Positions 39,734 to 49,648 are shown, numbered from the stretch's first letter. The stretch is 64,000 bases of DNA from Gordonia lacunae (GCF_002149015.1 NZ_NGFO01000012.1:90501-154500); one strand, 5' to 3'. The notes: generated from the sequence alone by a model not told the origin. Numbers and translations are program-made.

Positions 39734-40432
39734 ATGCCATTTCTGAACGATGCCGGGGAGGTCGTCGAACTCCATCTCGGAGCGCACGGTGAGGAGATCA
39801 GCGAGTCCAATCCGGAGAACCGGTTCCGGGTGGAATGGTTGGACGAGGTCGAGCGACTGCTCGACGAGGTCGTCGCCACCCCGACGCGTCCGCTGGTGAT
39901 CACCGCCACCGGGAAGTTCTTCTCGAACGGACTGGACACCGATCACATCGTCGCCGCTCCCGATCAGCTGCCCGCGTACCTCGACCGTGTGCACGCGGTG
40001 TACGCGAAGGTCCTCACCCTGCCGGTTCCCACGGTCAGCGCGGTCAACGGACACGCCTTCGGTGCCGGCGCCATGCTCGCGCTGTGCGCCGACCACGTCC
40101 TGATGCGCACCCAGCGCGGATTCTGGTCGCTTCCCGAGGCCGCCCTCACCATGCCCTTCACCCGGGGAATGGCCACCTTGCTACGCACCCGTCTCACCGA
40201 CCGCACCGCGACCGAGGCGATGTACACGAGCCGGCGATACGGCGCCGACGACGCGGTCGGCGCGGGGATCGTGGACGAGGCCGTCGACGCCGATCGCCTC
40301 ACGGCCCGGGCCGCCGAGATCGCCGGCGCCCGTGCCGCGACCGTGGGCCCCAATCTCGCACTGATCAAACGCGGACTGCGCGCCCCCCTGCTCGACGATC
40401 TCGCGCGTCCGACCCCGCCCGGGGTCTTCTGA
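39734..40432 (+). CDS. Enoyl-CoA hydratase/isomerase-family protein (short)
   Basis: A 232-aa crotonase-fold protein. Oxyanion-hole segments are KFFSNGLDTDHI and AVNGHAFGAGAMLALCADHVLM. The segment usually bearing the catalytic Glu reads LPEAALTMPF. The N-terminus is short (VVELHLGAHGEEISESNPENRF), as in eukaryotic delta(3)-delta(2)-enoyl-CoA isomerase-like members. Its stop overlaps the amidohydrolase start (TGATG), so the two are coupled. Confidence 0.82.
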   Translation: MPFLNDAGEVVELHLGAHGEEISESNPENRFRVEWLDEVERLLDEVVATPTRPLVITATGKFFSNGLDTDHIVAAPDQLPAYLDRVHAVYAKVLTLPVPTVSAVNGHAFGAGAMLALCADHVLMRTQRGFWSLPEAALTMPFTRGMATLLRTRLTDRTATEAMYTSRRYGADDAVGAGIVDEAVDADRLTARAAEIAGARAATVGPNLALIKRGLRAPLLDDLARPTPPGVF

Positions 40433-41631
40433 TGTCGGCCGCGGGAGCGGGTTTCGCCGCGGCGGGCGACCCCATCGACTCGTGGCTCGCCGAGCACGGC
40501 ACCGACCTCATCGCGTGGCGCCGTGCGATCCACGCGCATCCGGAGCTGTCCCGGCAGGAGGTGCGGACCACAGAGCTGGTGATGAGTGAACTCACCGCCG
40601 TCGGGCTCGACCCGCGCCGGCTCCCGTTGGGTACCGGGGTCGTGTGCGACCTGGGGCCGGCCGGTGAGCCCCGGATCGCGCTGCGCGCGGACATGGACGC
40701 CCTGCCGGTCACCGAACACACCGGTCTGCCGTTCACCTCGGCGGTGGAGGGCGCGTCGCATTCCTGCGGACACGACGCGCACACGGCCATCTTGATCGGC
40801 GTCGCGAAACTGCTCGCGGCGGCCGAACCGCTGCCCGTCGGTGTCCGGCTGATCTTCCAGGCGGCCGAGGAGGTCATGCCCGGCGGCGCCCTCGACGCCA
40901 TCGAGGCCGGGGTGACCAGCGGTCTCGGCCGCATCTTCGCCCTGCACTGCGATCCGCGACTGCCGGTCGGCACAGTCGGGCTGCGGTCCGGCCCGTTGAC
41001 CTCTGCGGCCGACCACATCGACCTCCAGCTGCATTCCGCCGGCGGGCACACGTCGCGACCGCATCTGACCGGAGACCTGATCTACGCGATGGGCACGGTG
41101 ATCACCGGACTGCCCGGGGTGTTGTCGCGCCGCGTCGACCCGAGGTCGGGGACGGTGATGGTGTGGGGCGCCGCCAATGCCGGCAGTGCGGCCAACGCCA
41201 TCCCGCAGGAGGGACGCATGCGGGGGACGGTCCGCACCGGCGACCACACCACCTGGGCCGAGCTCGAACCGCTCGTCCGCAGCGTCGTCGGCGAACTCCT
41301 GGCTCCGCTCGGTGTCCGCTACGACCTCTCGTACTTCCGCGGCGTGCCGCCGGTTGTCAACGACGAGATCGCGGTCGCCATGTTCGAGCGATCGGTCGCC
41401 GCGATCAGCCCGCAGGCCATCGCGGACACACCGCAGTCACCCGGCGGCGAGGATTTCTCCTGGTATCTCGAACACGTGCCCGGGGCGATGGCTCGCCTGG
41501 GCGTGTGGGACGGATTCGGGCCACAGGTCGATCTGCACGCACCGAACTTCGATCTCGACGAACGCGCCCTCGCGATCGGGGTCCGCGCACTGGCCGGGAT
41601 CGTGTTGAACGCGACGAGCGCGGCCGGCTAG
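40432..41631 (+). CDS. M20-family amidohydrolase (AmiA1-type)
   Basis: A 399-aa metallopeptidase/amidohydrolase, similar to mycobacterial AmiA1 and to IAA-amino-acid or N-acyl-amino-acid hydrolases. Seen are RRAIHAHPELSRQE, ALRADMDALPVTEHTGLPF, SCGHDAHTAILIG (metal ligands), FQAAEEVMPGGA with the catalytic and ligand Glu, LHCDPRLPVG, and SPGGEDFSWYLEHVPGA. The exact substrate is unknown. It starts in the stop codon of the enoyl-CoA hydratase gene. Confidence 0.9.
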   Translation: MSAAGAGFAAAGDPIDSWLAEHGTDLIAWRRAIHAHPELSRQEVRTTELVMSELTAVGLDPRRLPLGTGVVCDLGPAGEPRIALRADMDALPVTEHTGLPFTSAVEGASHSCGHDAHTAILIGVAKLLAAAEPLPVGVRLIFQAAEEVMPGGALDAIEAGVTSGLGRIFALHCDPRLPVGTVGLRSGPLTSAADHIDLQLHSAGGHTSRPHLTGDLIYAMGTVITGLPGVLSRRVDPRSGTVMVWGAANAGSAANAIPQEGRMRGTVRTGDHTTWAELEPLVRSVVGELLAPLGVRYDLSYFRGVPPVVNDEIAVAMFERSVAAISPQAIADTPQSPGGEDFSWYLEHVPGAMARLGVWDGFGPQVDLHAPNFDLDERALAIGVRALAGIVLNATSAAG

Positions 41632-41642
41632 TCGGCCGGCGG

Positions 41643-42122
41643 CTACTCCGCGGGACCCGGGCCGGGGCCGACGTTGCGCGACTCGCGCAAGCGCAGGTCC
41701 TGCACGTACTCGGCGGGGGCACCCGCGATCTCGGCCGCCTCGGCCATGACACCCAGGTAGCGCGCCGAGGGAAGTCCGCCCTCGAACGCGTCGAGGACGT
41801 ACAGCCAGGCGAGGACCGGGCCGTCCGCGGTGTCGACACGGGCCCGGATCTTGCGGTGGATGCCGAGTTCGGAGCCCTCCCACCGGTCGAGGAGGTCCTC
41901 GTCTTCGGTGGTGACGTCGTAGAGAACCACGAACACCCGCGCGTCGGGGTCGTCGCGGTCCTCGGTCACCGTGGCCAGTGACCCCTCCCACCCGATGTCG
42001 CCGCCCCCGAACGTCAGACGCCAGCCACGGAGCCATCCGGTGCCCGACATCGGCGAGTGCGGGGCGCGCTCGGCCATCTGCTCGGGATGCATGTTGGATC
42101 CGTAGGCGGCATAGATGGGCAC
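41643..42122 (-). CDS. Gamma-glutamylcyclotransferase-fold (AIG2-like) protein
   Basis: A 159-aa protein of the GGCT fold. YAAYGSNMHPEQM carries the YGSNL/M substrate loop. A conserved Glu follows in LLDRWEGSELGIHRKIRARV, in the position of the catalytic Glu. Relatives (Rv3304 type) lie beside lpdA in mycobacteria. Its activity is unproven in this group. It converges on the amidohydrolase gene with an 11-bp gap. Confidence 0.83.
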   Translation of the reverse strand: MPIYAAYGSNMHPEQMAERAPHSPMSGTGWLRGWRLTFGGGDIGWEGSLATVTEDRDDPDARVFVVLYDVTTEDEDLLDRWEGSELGIHRKIRARVDTADGPVLAWLYVLDAFEGGLPSARYLGVMAEAAEIAGAPAEYVQDLRLRESRNVGPGPGPAE

Positions 42123-42193
42123 GGATGGAGCCTAGATGGTCGTCGCCGAGTCCGGAAGGCGACACCGGCCCGCCGGCGCAGTGTGCGACCACG

Positions 42194-42223
42194 TTCACAC
42201 CGCCGCACCCGCACGACTAGTTT
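42194..42223 (+). promoter_or_regulatory. Candidate lpdA promoter
   Basis: TTCACA (42194-42199), an 18-bp spacer and TAGTTT (42218-42223) fit a sigma-70-type promoter. It lies in the 247-bp gap before lpdA, giving a leader of about 140 nt. I see no other element in that gap. Confidence 0.4.
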
Positions 42224-42369
42224 GGTAGGCGGCGCGCACGGGATCGGCCGTCTCGCCGACCCGAGGGAACGCACCACCCCGCGCTCCCCGTCGAGCTACA
42301 CCACGCAGCCGGACGCAGCATCCCCACGAAGGGCGCCGCGACGAACCGGCGTGGAGAACAGGAGTGACA

Positions 42370-43773
42370 GTGACCAGGATCGTCATCATCGGCGGTGGAC
42401 CTGCGGGTTACGAGGCGGCGCTCGCGGCGGCCGCCTACGGCGCCGACATCACGGTGATCGATTCGGACGGGATCGGCGGCGCCTGTGTGCTGTGGGACTG
42501 CGTGCCGTCCAAGACGTTCATCGCGTCCACCGGTATTCGCACCGAGGTCCGGCGCGCTGTCGACCTGGGTATCAACATCAAGACCGAGGACACCTCGGTC
42601 ACGCTGCCGCAGATCCACCAGCGAGTCCGCGACCTCGCGTTCGCCCAGTCCGCAGACATCCGGTCCCGGCTCATCAGCGAGGGCGTCAAGCTCGTCTCCG
42701 GGACCGCGGTGCTCGACGAGCGGCAGGTCGGCGTGTCGACCCACAGCGTCGTCGCGACTCTCCCCGACGGGACCACCGAACGCTACGACGGCGACGTGGT
42801 GTTGCTGGCGACGGGTGCCTCGCCCCGCGTCCTGCCCGACGCCCGGCCCGACGGTGAGCGCATCCTGACCTGGCGTCAGCTCTACGACCTCGAGGACCTG
42901 CCCGAACACCTCATCGTCATCGGCTCGGGCGTCACCGGCGCCGAGTTCGTCCACGCCTACACCGAACTGGGCGTCAAGGTGACGCTGGTGTCGAGCCGCG
43001 ACCGTGTGCTCCCGCACGAGGACGAGGACGCCGCGCTCGTGCTGGAGGACGCACTCGCCGAGCGTGGCGTCGAGTTGGTGAAGCACGCCCGCGCCGACAA
43101 GGTCGAGCGCCACGGCGATTCGGTCACCGCGCACCTGGCCGACGGCTCGACCGTCACCGGCAGCCATGTGCTGATGACCGTCGGTTCGGTCCCCAACACC
43201 ACCGACCTGGGACTCGATCGCGCCGGCGTCGCCGTCGGCAAGGGCGGCTACATCGAGGTCGACCGGGTGTCCCGCACGTCGGTCGCCGGGATCTATGCGG
43301 CCGGTGACTGCACCGGTCTGTTCCCGCTGGCCTCCGTGGCCGCCATGCAGGGCCGCATCGCGATGTATCACGCCCTCGGTGAGGGCGTGAGCCCGATCAA
43401 GCTGAAAACCGTTGCCTCCGCGATCTTCACACGCCCGGAGATCGCGACGGTGGGGGTGTCGCAGAACGCGATCGACACCGGCGAATACCCGGCCCGCACC
43501 GTGATGCTGCCCCTGGCCACCAACCCGCGCGCCAAGATGAGCGGTCTGCGCCGGGGTTTCGTGAAGATCTTCTGCCGGCCGGCCACGGGGGTCGTCATCG
43601 GCGGCGTCGTGGTGGCACCAAACGCCTCCGAGCTGATCCTGCCCATCGCCCTCGCGGTGCAGAACAAGCTGACGGTCGGCGACCTCGCCCAGACCTTCTC
43701 GGTGTACCCGTCGCTGACCGGGTCGATCACCGAGGCCGCGCGGCAGCTGGTTCGTCACGACGACCTGGACTGA
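42370..43773 (+). CDS. lpdA: NAD(P)H-quinone dehydrogenase LpdA (flavoprotein disulfide reductase family)
   Basis: A 467-aa FAD enzyme. It has the FAD motif VIIGGGPAGYEAALAA, GGACVLWDCVPSK at the redox site, the NAD(P) motif VIGSGVTGAEF, and GIYAAGDCTGLFPLASVAAMQG. The dimerisation domain ends VYPSLTGSITEAARQL, where true lipoamide dehydrogenases have a His-Glu pair. The M. tuberculosis homologue reduces quinones. GTG 42370 has AGGAG 5 nt upstream and gives VTRIVIIGG; GTG 42364 is two codons earlier. Unusually, both Cys of the redox pair are present here. Confidence 0.92.
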   Translation: MTRIVIIGGGPAGYEAALAAAAYGADITVIDSDGIGGACVLWDCVPSKTFIASTGIRTEVRRAVDLGINIKTEDTSVTLPQIHQRVRDLAFAQSADIRSRLISEGVKLVSGTAVLDERQVGVSTHSVVATLPDGTTERYDGDVVLLATGASPRVLPDARPDGERILTWRQLYDLEDLPEHLIVIGSGVTGAEFVHAYTELGVKVTLVSSRDRVLPHEDEDAALVLEDALAERGVELVKHARADKVERHGDSVTAHLADGSTVTGSHVLMTVGSVPNTTDLGLDRAGVAVGKGGYIEVDRVSRTSVAGIYAAGDCTGLFPLASVAAMQGRIAMYHALGEGVSPIKLKTVASAIFTRPEIATVGVSQNAIDTGEYPARTVMLPLATNPRAKMSGLRRGFVKIFCRPATGVVIGGVVVAPNASELILPIALAVQNKLTVGDLAQTFSVYPSLTGSITEAARQLVRHDDLD

Positions 43774-43884
43774 GACGGTCGCCGCCGCACTGTCCACAGA
43801 CGGTGCCGGTGTTCACCGAGGCGGGCGATGCCACGGTAGGGTCGGACGAATTCGTTCGTCCCGGCCAGCGACGAAGGGGGTGTC

Positions 43885-45327
43885 GTGACCTCGCCGGAGA
43901 AGTCCTCCAACACCTACGGCAGTCGCAACGAGCGCATGTTCGACGGCGACCGCACGCAGTGGGCCGGCATGAGCATCGACGAGATCCTCGACGTCCTGAG
44001 GACCATGGAACCGGGACGCGCGAGCGGTGACGTCGAGACGATCCTGAAAGCGATCGAGTCCGTCCGGCGGGCCGCCGAACGGATGCACGCGATGTTCGGC
44101 GACGGCATGCTCGGGATGGCCTCCGACGCGGCACTCGAAGCAGGCCGGTCGCTGTCTGCTGATCTGACGTCGACGTCGGACACCGCGACCCGGATCGGTG
44201 ACGCGCTGACGAGCGCGACAGGCATCCTCGGGTCGGCGCGTGGACAAGAGGAACGGCTGCGTGAGTTGCAGCAGCACATCCGGGACAACCCCGAGGACGC
44301 GGCGTCGGTGCGCCACGAGGCCGACCGGGCCATGACGGGCGTCTACTCGTCGCCGATGATCGGACTGCAGCACGCGCTGCCACACGACCCGACCGGCGCC
44401 AACGGGGTCACCGGTGGACTCGGGGGAGCAGGGACCGGAGGGTCTGCCGGAACCGTAGGCTCGGGATCGGATGCCGCGCGCGGGCAGGCGGGCAACACCG
44501 TCGACGCCGGTGATTTCGGTCGTCCCGCATCCTCCGGTGTGCCTGTCCCGGCCGTCGCCGGCGGGCCGCCGCCGAGCGGTGGCGGACCCGGCTCGTCGAC
44601 GACGCCGGCGGGCCCGGCGGGCCCGGCGGGCCCGCCCTCGGGCCCCGCGGGCCGCGGCACCCCCGATGGTTCCGACGGCCTGATCCGCGGAGGCCGGGCC
44701 ACCCCCGAGTCGACTCCGCGAGGTGCGGCGACCTCGGGATCGCGCCGTACCGCAGGTGCCGACGGGACCGCGGAGGCCGGGTCGCGCGGAAGTGCTTCGG
44801 GAAGCGGCGCCGGATCGGGCACTCCCGCGTCGACGACGGCCACGCCCTGCTTCCTGACGCCGGGGGCGGTCCCGCCACCGCTCTCGGCCGCGCCCGCCCC
44901 TCCGACGCCGGCGACCCCGACTCCCTCCACCCCGACCGCCGCCACCCCCGCGTCCTCGGCCGGGCCGGTCGGTCAGCGCCCGGCGGGGACACCGCTCGCC
45001 GGCATGCCGGGTGGTGGGCGGCGCCCCGGAGCCGACGACGACCGCCATCGCGCCGCGCCGTACCTCCACAACCGGGAACACGGGGCGGAGATCGTCGGCG
45101 ACATGCCGCTGGTGGGCCCGCCGGTGCTCGGCGACTGGATCCGGCAGACGTTCCCGGCAGTCGCCGAACCTCGTCCGGCCGACCCCGGCGAGGCCTCCTC
45201 GTCGCGGTCCGCCACGCCCGGCGACACCGATTCCCCGGTCGACAACGGCACTGCAGCACAACCGGTTCCGGGCGACGACCGAACTGTCGCGGATGGTCCG
45301 GTACCGGCAAGGCCGGAGCCGGTGTGA
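43885..45327 (+). CDS. PPE-like / type VII-associated Gly-Pro-rich protein
   Basis: A 480-aa protein. Residues 1-160 are helical (NERMFDGDRTQWAGMSIDEIL, then two long helices), resembling PPE/WXG-type proteins of Gordonia and Rhodococcus. Residues 165-385 are low complexity, rich in Gly, Pro, Ala, Ser and Thr, with a short collagen-like run (GPAGPAGPPSGPAG). The C-terminal motif RHRAAPYLHNREHGAEIVGD..LVGPPVLGD resembles the PPVIG-type ending common in these proteins. No signal peptide is present. GTG 43885 is the likely start. It probably goes to the type VII pathway; this is inference. Confidence 0.65.
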   Translation: MTSPEKSSNTYGSRNERMFDGDRTQWAGMSIDEILDVLRTMEPGRASGDVETILKAIESVRRAAERMHAMFGDGMLGMASDAALEAGRSLSADLTSTSDTATRIGDALTSATGILGSARGQEERLRELQQHIRDNPEDAASVRHEADRAMTGVYSSPMIGLQHALPHDPTGANGVTGGLGGAGTGGSAGTVGSGSDAARGQAGNTVDAGDFGRPASSGVPVPAVAGGPPPSGGGPGSSTTPAGPAGPAGPPSGPAGRGTPDGSDGLIRGGRATPESTPRGAATSGSRRTAGADGTAEAGSRGSASGSGAGSGTPASTTATPCFLTPGAVPPPLSAAPAPPTPATPTPSTPTAATPASSAGPVGQRPAGTPLAGMPGGGRRPGADDDRHRAAPYLHNREHGAEIVGDMPLVGPPVLGDWIRQTFPAVAEPRPADPGEASSSRSATPGDTDSPVDNGTAAQPVPGDDRTVADGPVPARPEPV

Positions 45328-45361
45328 TCGCCGGTCACCCCCGCAGGCCAAGGGTGGCGCC

Positions 45362-45802
45362 GTGCTGAGGCGTGTCGACCGGTTGCCCGGCGGCGTCGCC
45401 CGACTCGTCGACGCGGTCCCCGACGAGGACCTCACCGCGTGCCTGCATCTGATCGTCGCCACCGTTCTGGACGTGACGGCGGTGTCGACGCCCGAGATCC
45501 GCGAGGTGATCGGCCACTGGCGCCGGCAGGGCGGTACCACGGCAGCCGGACTCGCCCGACTCCGTCTGGTCGCGGCCCAACACGACTTCGACGCGTTCGC
45601 ACACCAGCGCCGCGGCGACGTCGGCGCCCAGCGCGCCAGCTTCCGGCGTGCCCGGGCCGTCGACTGCGCGGTCGCGGCGATGTCCGCGTCGGCGACCGGC
45701 GATTCGCCGCGCGACGCGCTCCGCGAAACGGCCTACGAGGCCGCCGCCGCGCTCGGCGGTAGTGCCGGTGTGGTCGCCGTCCTCGCCGATCACGTGGTGT
45801 GA
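45362..45802 (+). CDS. Small hypothetical protein downstream of the PPE-like gene
   Basis: A 146-aa protein, mostly helical, Ala- and Arg-rich, with no signal peptide or membrane segment. GTG 45362 follows GGGTGG and lies 34 bp after the PPE-like gene on the same strand. I do not recognise it. Position suggests a partner or chaperone of the upstream protein, but nothing in the sequence proves this. Confidence 0.5.
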   Translation: MLRRVDRLPGGVARLVDAVPDEDLTACLHLIVATVLDVTAVSTPEIREVIGHWRRQGGTTAAGLARLRLVAAQHDFDAFAHQRRGDVGAQRASFRRARAVDCAVAAMSASATGDSPRDALRETAYEAAAALGGSAGVVAVLADHVV

Positions 45803-45815
45803 GGGGCGGACCCGG

Positions 45816-47324
45816 TCAGGTCAGGCCGAAGCTGTGCTCGACCGCCCGGTTCCATCCCGTGTAGAGACGGTCGCGTTCGTCCGCGTCCATCCCCGGCTCC
45901 CACCGCTTGTCCTCGGCCCAGTTGGCGCGGATGTCGTCCTCGCCCTCCCAGAAGCCGACCGCCAGGCCGGCCGCGTAGGCCGCGCCGAGAGCGGTCGTCT
46001 CGTTGACGACCGGGCGCACGACGGGGACATCGAGGATGTCGGCCTGGAACTGCATGAGCAGTTCGTTCACGACCATCCCGCCGTCGACCTTGAGCGTGGA
46101 CAGTTCCACCCCGGAGTCGGCCTGCATCGCCTCGATGACCTCGCGGGTTTGAAAAGCGCTGGCCTCCAACGCTGCTCGCGCGATGTGGCCCTTGTCGACG
46201 AACCGGGTGAGACCCACGATGACGCCGCGGGCGTCCGAGCGCCAACGCGGTGCGAAGAGTCCGGAGAACGCCGGGACGAAGTAGGCGCCCCCGTTGTCGT
46301 CGACCCCGGCGGCCAGGCGCTCGACATCGGACGCCTGCGAGATCAACCCGAGGTTGTCGCGCAGCCACTGGATGAGTGAACCGGTCACCGCGATCGAGCC
46401 CTCGAGTGCGTATCGCGCAGGCTGCTCGCCGATGCGGTAGCAGACGGTGGTGAGCAGGCCGTGCTCGCTGAAGACCGGTTCGGTGCCGGTGTTGAGGAGC
46501 AGGAAGTTGCCGGTCCCGTAGGTGTTCTTGGCCTCACCGGGTTCCAGACAGGCCTGGCCGAACGTCGCCGCCTGCTGGTCTCCGAGGATGCCCGCGAGCG
46601 GCACACCGGGGAGGGGGCCGTTGCCGCGCAGGGCTCCGAAATCGCCTGAGGAACTCCTGATCTCGGGCAGCATCGCCATCGGGATGCCCATCTCGGCGCA
46701 GATCTCGCCGTCCCACTGCTGGGTCCGCAGATCCATCAGCATCGTGCGGGAGGCGTTCGTGACGTCCGTGACGTGCTGACCGCCGTCGACGCCGCCGGTC
46801 ATGTTCCATGCCATCCAAGAATCCATTGTGCCGAAACACACTTCACCCTTCTCGGCGCGTTCGCGGAGGCCGTCGACGGAGTCGAGCAGCCAGCGGGCCT
46901 TCGGGCCGGCGAAGTAGGTCGACAACGGCAGGCCGGTGCGGTCGCGGTAGCGGTCCATGCCGATGTCGCCGGCGAGTTCGGTGCACAGGTCGTCGGTCCG
47001 CGTGTCCTGCCAGACGATGGCGTTGTGCACCGGCTTGCCGGTGCTGCGATCCCAGATCACGGTGGTCTCGCGCTGGTTGGTGAGGCCGCACGCGACGATG
47101 TCCTTGGCGGTCAGCTCCGCGGAGGCGAGGGCCGCGGCCCCGACCCGGCGCGTGTTGCGCCAGATCTCGGCGGCGTCGTGTTCCACCCACCCGGCGCGCG
47201 GAAAGATCTGTTCGTGTTCGAGCTGTTCGACGCTGACGACGCGACCTTTGTGATCGAAGATCATCGCCCGGGTCGAGGTGGTGCCCTGGTCGATCGCCGC
47301 CACGTATTTGCCTGACCTACCCAC
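45816..47324 (-). CDS. glpK: Glycerol kinase
   Basis: A 502-aa FGGY-family kinase producing glycerol-3-phosphate. Seen are [74 protein letters not shown], and [25 protein letters not shown] near the C-terminus. It starts at GTG 47324, 55 bp from the divergent glpD, so both are likely controlled from the same short region. Confidence 0.97.
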   Translation of the reverse strand: MGRSGKYVAAIDQGTTSTRAMIFDHKGRVVSVEQLEHEQIFPRAGWVEHDAAEIWRNTRRVGAAALASAELTAKDIVACGLTNQRETTVIWDRSTGKPVHNAIVWQDTRTDDLCTELAGDIGMDRYRDRTGLPLSTYFAGPKARWLLDSVDGLRERAEKGEVCFGTMDSWMAWNMTGGVDGGQHVTDVTNASRTMLMDLRTQQWDGEICAEMGIPMAMLPEIRSSSGDFGALRGNGPLPGVPLAGILGDQQAATFGQACLEPGEAKNTYGTGNFLLLNTGTEPVFSEHGLLTTVCYRIGEQPARYALEGSIAVTGSLIQWLRDNLGLISQASDVERLAAGVDDNGGAYFVPAFSGLFAPRWRSDARGVIVGLTRFVDKGHIARAALEASAFQTREVIEAMQADSGVELSTLKVDGGMVVNELLMQFQADILDVPVVRPVVNETTALGAAYAAGLAVGFWEGEDDIRANWAEDKRWEPGMDADERDRLYTGWNRAVEHSFGLT

Positions 47325-47379
47325 GCCGGACAGTGTCGCACGCTGTCGGACCCACCGAGATCAATTAGGCTCGGCAACC

Positions 47380-49122
47380 ATGAACACCGAGTTCAACCCG
47401 GACCGGCCGGCCGACATGGGGCCCCTCTACCGCGCGGAGGCGTGGCGGAGATTCGGGGAGGAGCAGTTCGACGTCGTGGTCATCGGCGGCGGCGTGGTGG
47501 GCGTCGGCGCCGCACTCGACGCGGCGACACGTGGGCTGCGGGTGGCGCTCGTGGAGGCGCGCGACATCGCCTCGGGCACGTCGAGTCGGTCGTCGAAGAT
47601 GTTCCATGGTGGTCTCCGCTATCTCGAGCAGCTCGAATTCGGGCTCGTGCGTGAGGCTCTGCGCGAACGGGAGCTGTCGCTGCGATTCCTCGCACCGCAC
47701 CTGGTGAAGCCCCTGCCGTTCCTGTATCCGCTCACGCGACGTGTCTGGGAGCGGCCCTACGTCGGGGCCGGCATCTTCCTCTACGACCGGATGGGTGGCG
47801 CCAAGTCCGTTCCCGGACAACGGCACGTCACCCGGTCGGGCGCGTTGCGCGTGGCCCCGGCACTCAAGCGCAACTCGCTGATCGGCGGAATCCGGTACTA
47901 CGACACGGTCGTCGACGACGCTCGCCACAGCCTCACGGTCGCCCGCACTGCGGCCAACTACGGAGCGGTCATCCGTACCTCCACTCAGGTGATCGGATTC
48001 CTGCGCGAATCCGACCGGGTGCTCGGAGTCCGGGTGCGCGACACCGAGAACGGCGACGTGACGGAGATCCGTGCGCATTGTGTGATCAATGCCGCGGGGG
48101 TGTGGACCGACGAGGTGCAGGCGCTGTCCAAACAGCGCGGTCACTTCAAGGTCAGGGCGTCGAAGGGGGTGCACATCGTGGTGCCGCGCGATCGCATCGT
48201 CAGCGAGACCGCGATCATCCTGCGCACCGCCAATTCCGTCTTGTTCGTCATCCCCTGGGAGACGCACTGGATCATCGGCACCACCGACACCGACTGGAAC
48301 CTCGACCTCGCGCACCCGGCCGCCACCCGTGCCGACATCGACTACATCCTCGAACGCGTCAACGAGGTCCTGGTCACCAAGCTCACCCACGACGACATCG
48401 AAGGCGTCTACGCCGGACTCCGGCCGTTGCTGGCCGGGGAGGACGACGAGACGTCGAAGCTGTCCCGCGAGCACGCGGTCGCGACCGTCGCGCCCGGGCT
48501 CGTGTCGATCGCCGGCGGGAAATACACCACCTACCGGGTGATGGCCGCCGATGCCGTCGACGCCTGCGACGACTTCATCCCGACCCGCGTCGCGCCGTCG
48601 ATCACCGAACGCGTCCCGCTGCTCGGTGCCGACGGTTACTTCGCCCTCATCAACCAGTGCGAGCACCTGGGGCGACGATTCGGACTGCACCCGTACCGGA
48701 TTCGCCGTCTCCTCAACCGGTACGGGTCGCTGATCGACGACGTGCTCTACTACGCCGACGGGGACACGAGCCTGCTGCAGCCGCTCGCCGCGGCGCCGCA
48801 GTATCTGCGTGTGGAGGTGGTGTACGCGGCGGTCGACGAGGCGGCATTGCATCTCGAGGACGTGCTCGCCCGACGCACCCGCATCGCCATCGAGTACTCG
48901 CACCGCGGGGTCGACTGCGCCGACGAGGTCGCCGACCTGCTCGCGCCGTTGCTCGGCTGGACCACCGAGCAGCGCGACTTCGAGGTGGCGACCTACATCG
49001 CACGCGTGGAGGCAGAGGTGGCCTCGCAGCAGCAACCCGACGACGATTCCGCCGACGCACTGCGCGCCGCGGCCCCCGAGGCCAGGGCCGAGATCCTGGA
49101 GCCGGTGCCCGTTCCGAAGTGA
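47380..49122 (+). CDS. glpD: Glycerol-3-phosphate dehydrogenase (FAD)
   Basis: A 580-aa membrane-associated flavoenzyme of the GlpD2 type. Seen are DVVVIGGGVVGVGAALDAATRG (FAD), DIASGTSSRSSKMFHGGLRYLEQ, GVHIVVPRD, IPWETHWIIGTTDTDW, and the C-terminal DAO_C domain (IEYSHRGVDCADEVADLL). ATG 47380 is supported by alignment with the family N-terminus. It oxidises the product of GlpK and feeds electrons to quinone. Confidence 0.96.
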   Translation: MNTEFNPDRPADMGPLYRAEAWRRFGEEQFDVVVIGGGVVGVGAALDAATRGLRVALVEARDIASGTSSRSSKMFHGGLRYLEQLEFGLVREALRERELSLRFLAPHLVKPLPFLYPLTRRVWERPYVGAGIFLYDRMGGAKSVPGQRHVTRSGALRVAPALKRNSLIGGIRYYDTVVDDARHSLTVARTAANYGAVIRTSTQVIGFLRESDRVLGVRVRDTENGDVTEIRAHCVINAAGVWTDEVQALSKQRGHFKVRASKGVHIVVPRDRIVSETAIILRTANSVLFVIPWETHWIIGTTDTDWNLDLAHPAATRADIDYILERVNEVLVTKLTHDDIEGVYAGLRPLLAGEDDETSKLSREHAVATVAPGLVSIAGGKYTTYRVMAADAVDACDDFIPTRVAPSITERVPLLGADGYFALINQCEHLGRRFGLHPYRIRRLLNRYGSLIDDVLYYADGDTSLLQPLAAAPQYLRVEVVYAAVDEAALHLEDVLARRTRIAIEYSHRGVDCADEVADLLAPLLGWTTEQRDFEVATYIARVEAEVASQQQPDDDSADALRAAAPEARAEILEPVPVPK

Positions 49123-49209
49123 CGGTGTCTCCGGACAAGTCGGGACGTTGGCCTCTGTCTTCGCCCCTGATCGCGCGGCACGATCGGGGTGGGGGAGAAG
49201 GAGACGATC

Positions 49210-49632
49210 ATGGTCGACGAACCGGTTCGGGTGCTCACCCCCGACCAGGCCTGGGATCTGTTGGGCGGAGCCGAGCTCGGTCGGATCGCGTTGAGCGTCA
49301 ACGGTCGACCCGACATCTTCCCGGTGAACTTCCACGCGACCGACGGCCGCATCGTGCTGCGGTCCGGCGAGGGCACGAAATTGTCGGAGCTGGCGGTGAA
49401 TCCACGGGTGGCATTCGAGGCGGACGGACACACCGACGCCGGCGGCTGGAGTGTGGTCGCCAAGGGAACGGCGCGGATCCTGGTGTCGCTCCACGAGATC
49501 GAGGCGGCCGACCAACTGCCGCTGCGTCCCTGGATTGCGACGATGAAGTACAACTACGTGGAGATCGCCGTCGACTCGATCACCGCCCGCCGCTTCGAGT
49601 TCGGGCCCGAGCCCGAGCGCTACCCCGTGTGA
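49210..49632 (+). CDS. Pyridoxamine 5'-phosphate oxidase-like flavin protein
   Basis: A 140-aa split-barrel protein. The sequence LLGGAELGRIALSVNGRPDIFPVNFHATDGRIVLRSGEGTKLSELAVNPRVAFEADG is characteristic of the PNPOx-like family that binds FMN or F420. KYNYVEIAVDSITARRF lies near the end. The substrate is unknown. ATG 49210 has GGAGAAGGAG upstream; GTG 49189 is an alternative. It lies 87 bp after glpD. Confidence 0.85.
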   Translation: MVDEPVRVLTPDQAWDLLGGAELGRIALSVNGRPDIFPVNFHATDGRIVLRSGEGTKLSELAVNPRVAFEADGHTDAGGWSVVAKGTARILVSLHEIEAADQLPLRPWIATMKYNYVEIAVDSITARRFEFGPEPERYPV

Positions 49633-49648
49633 GGGGCCCTCGACCGGC

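Noticed and set aside
42123..42369. Small RNA or leader peptide in the gap before lpdA
   Set aside because: Apart from a candidate promoter I found no stable hairpin, terminator or start with ribosome site.
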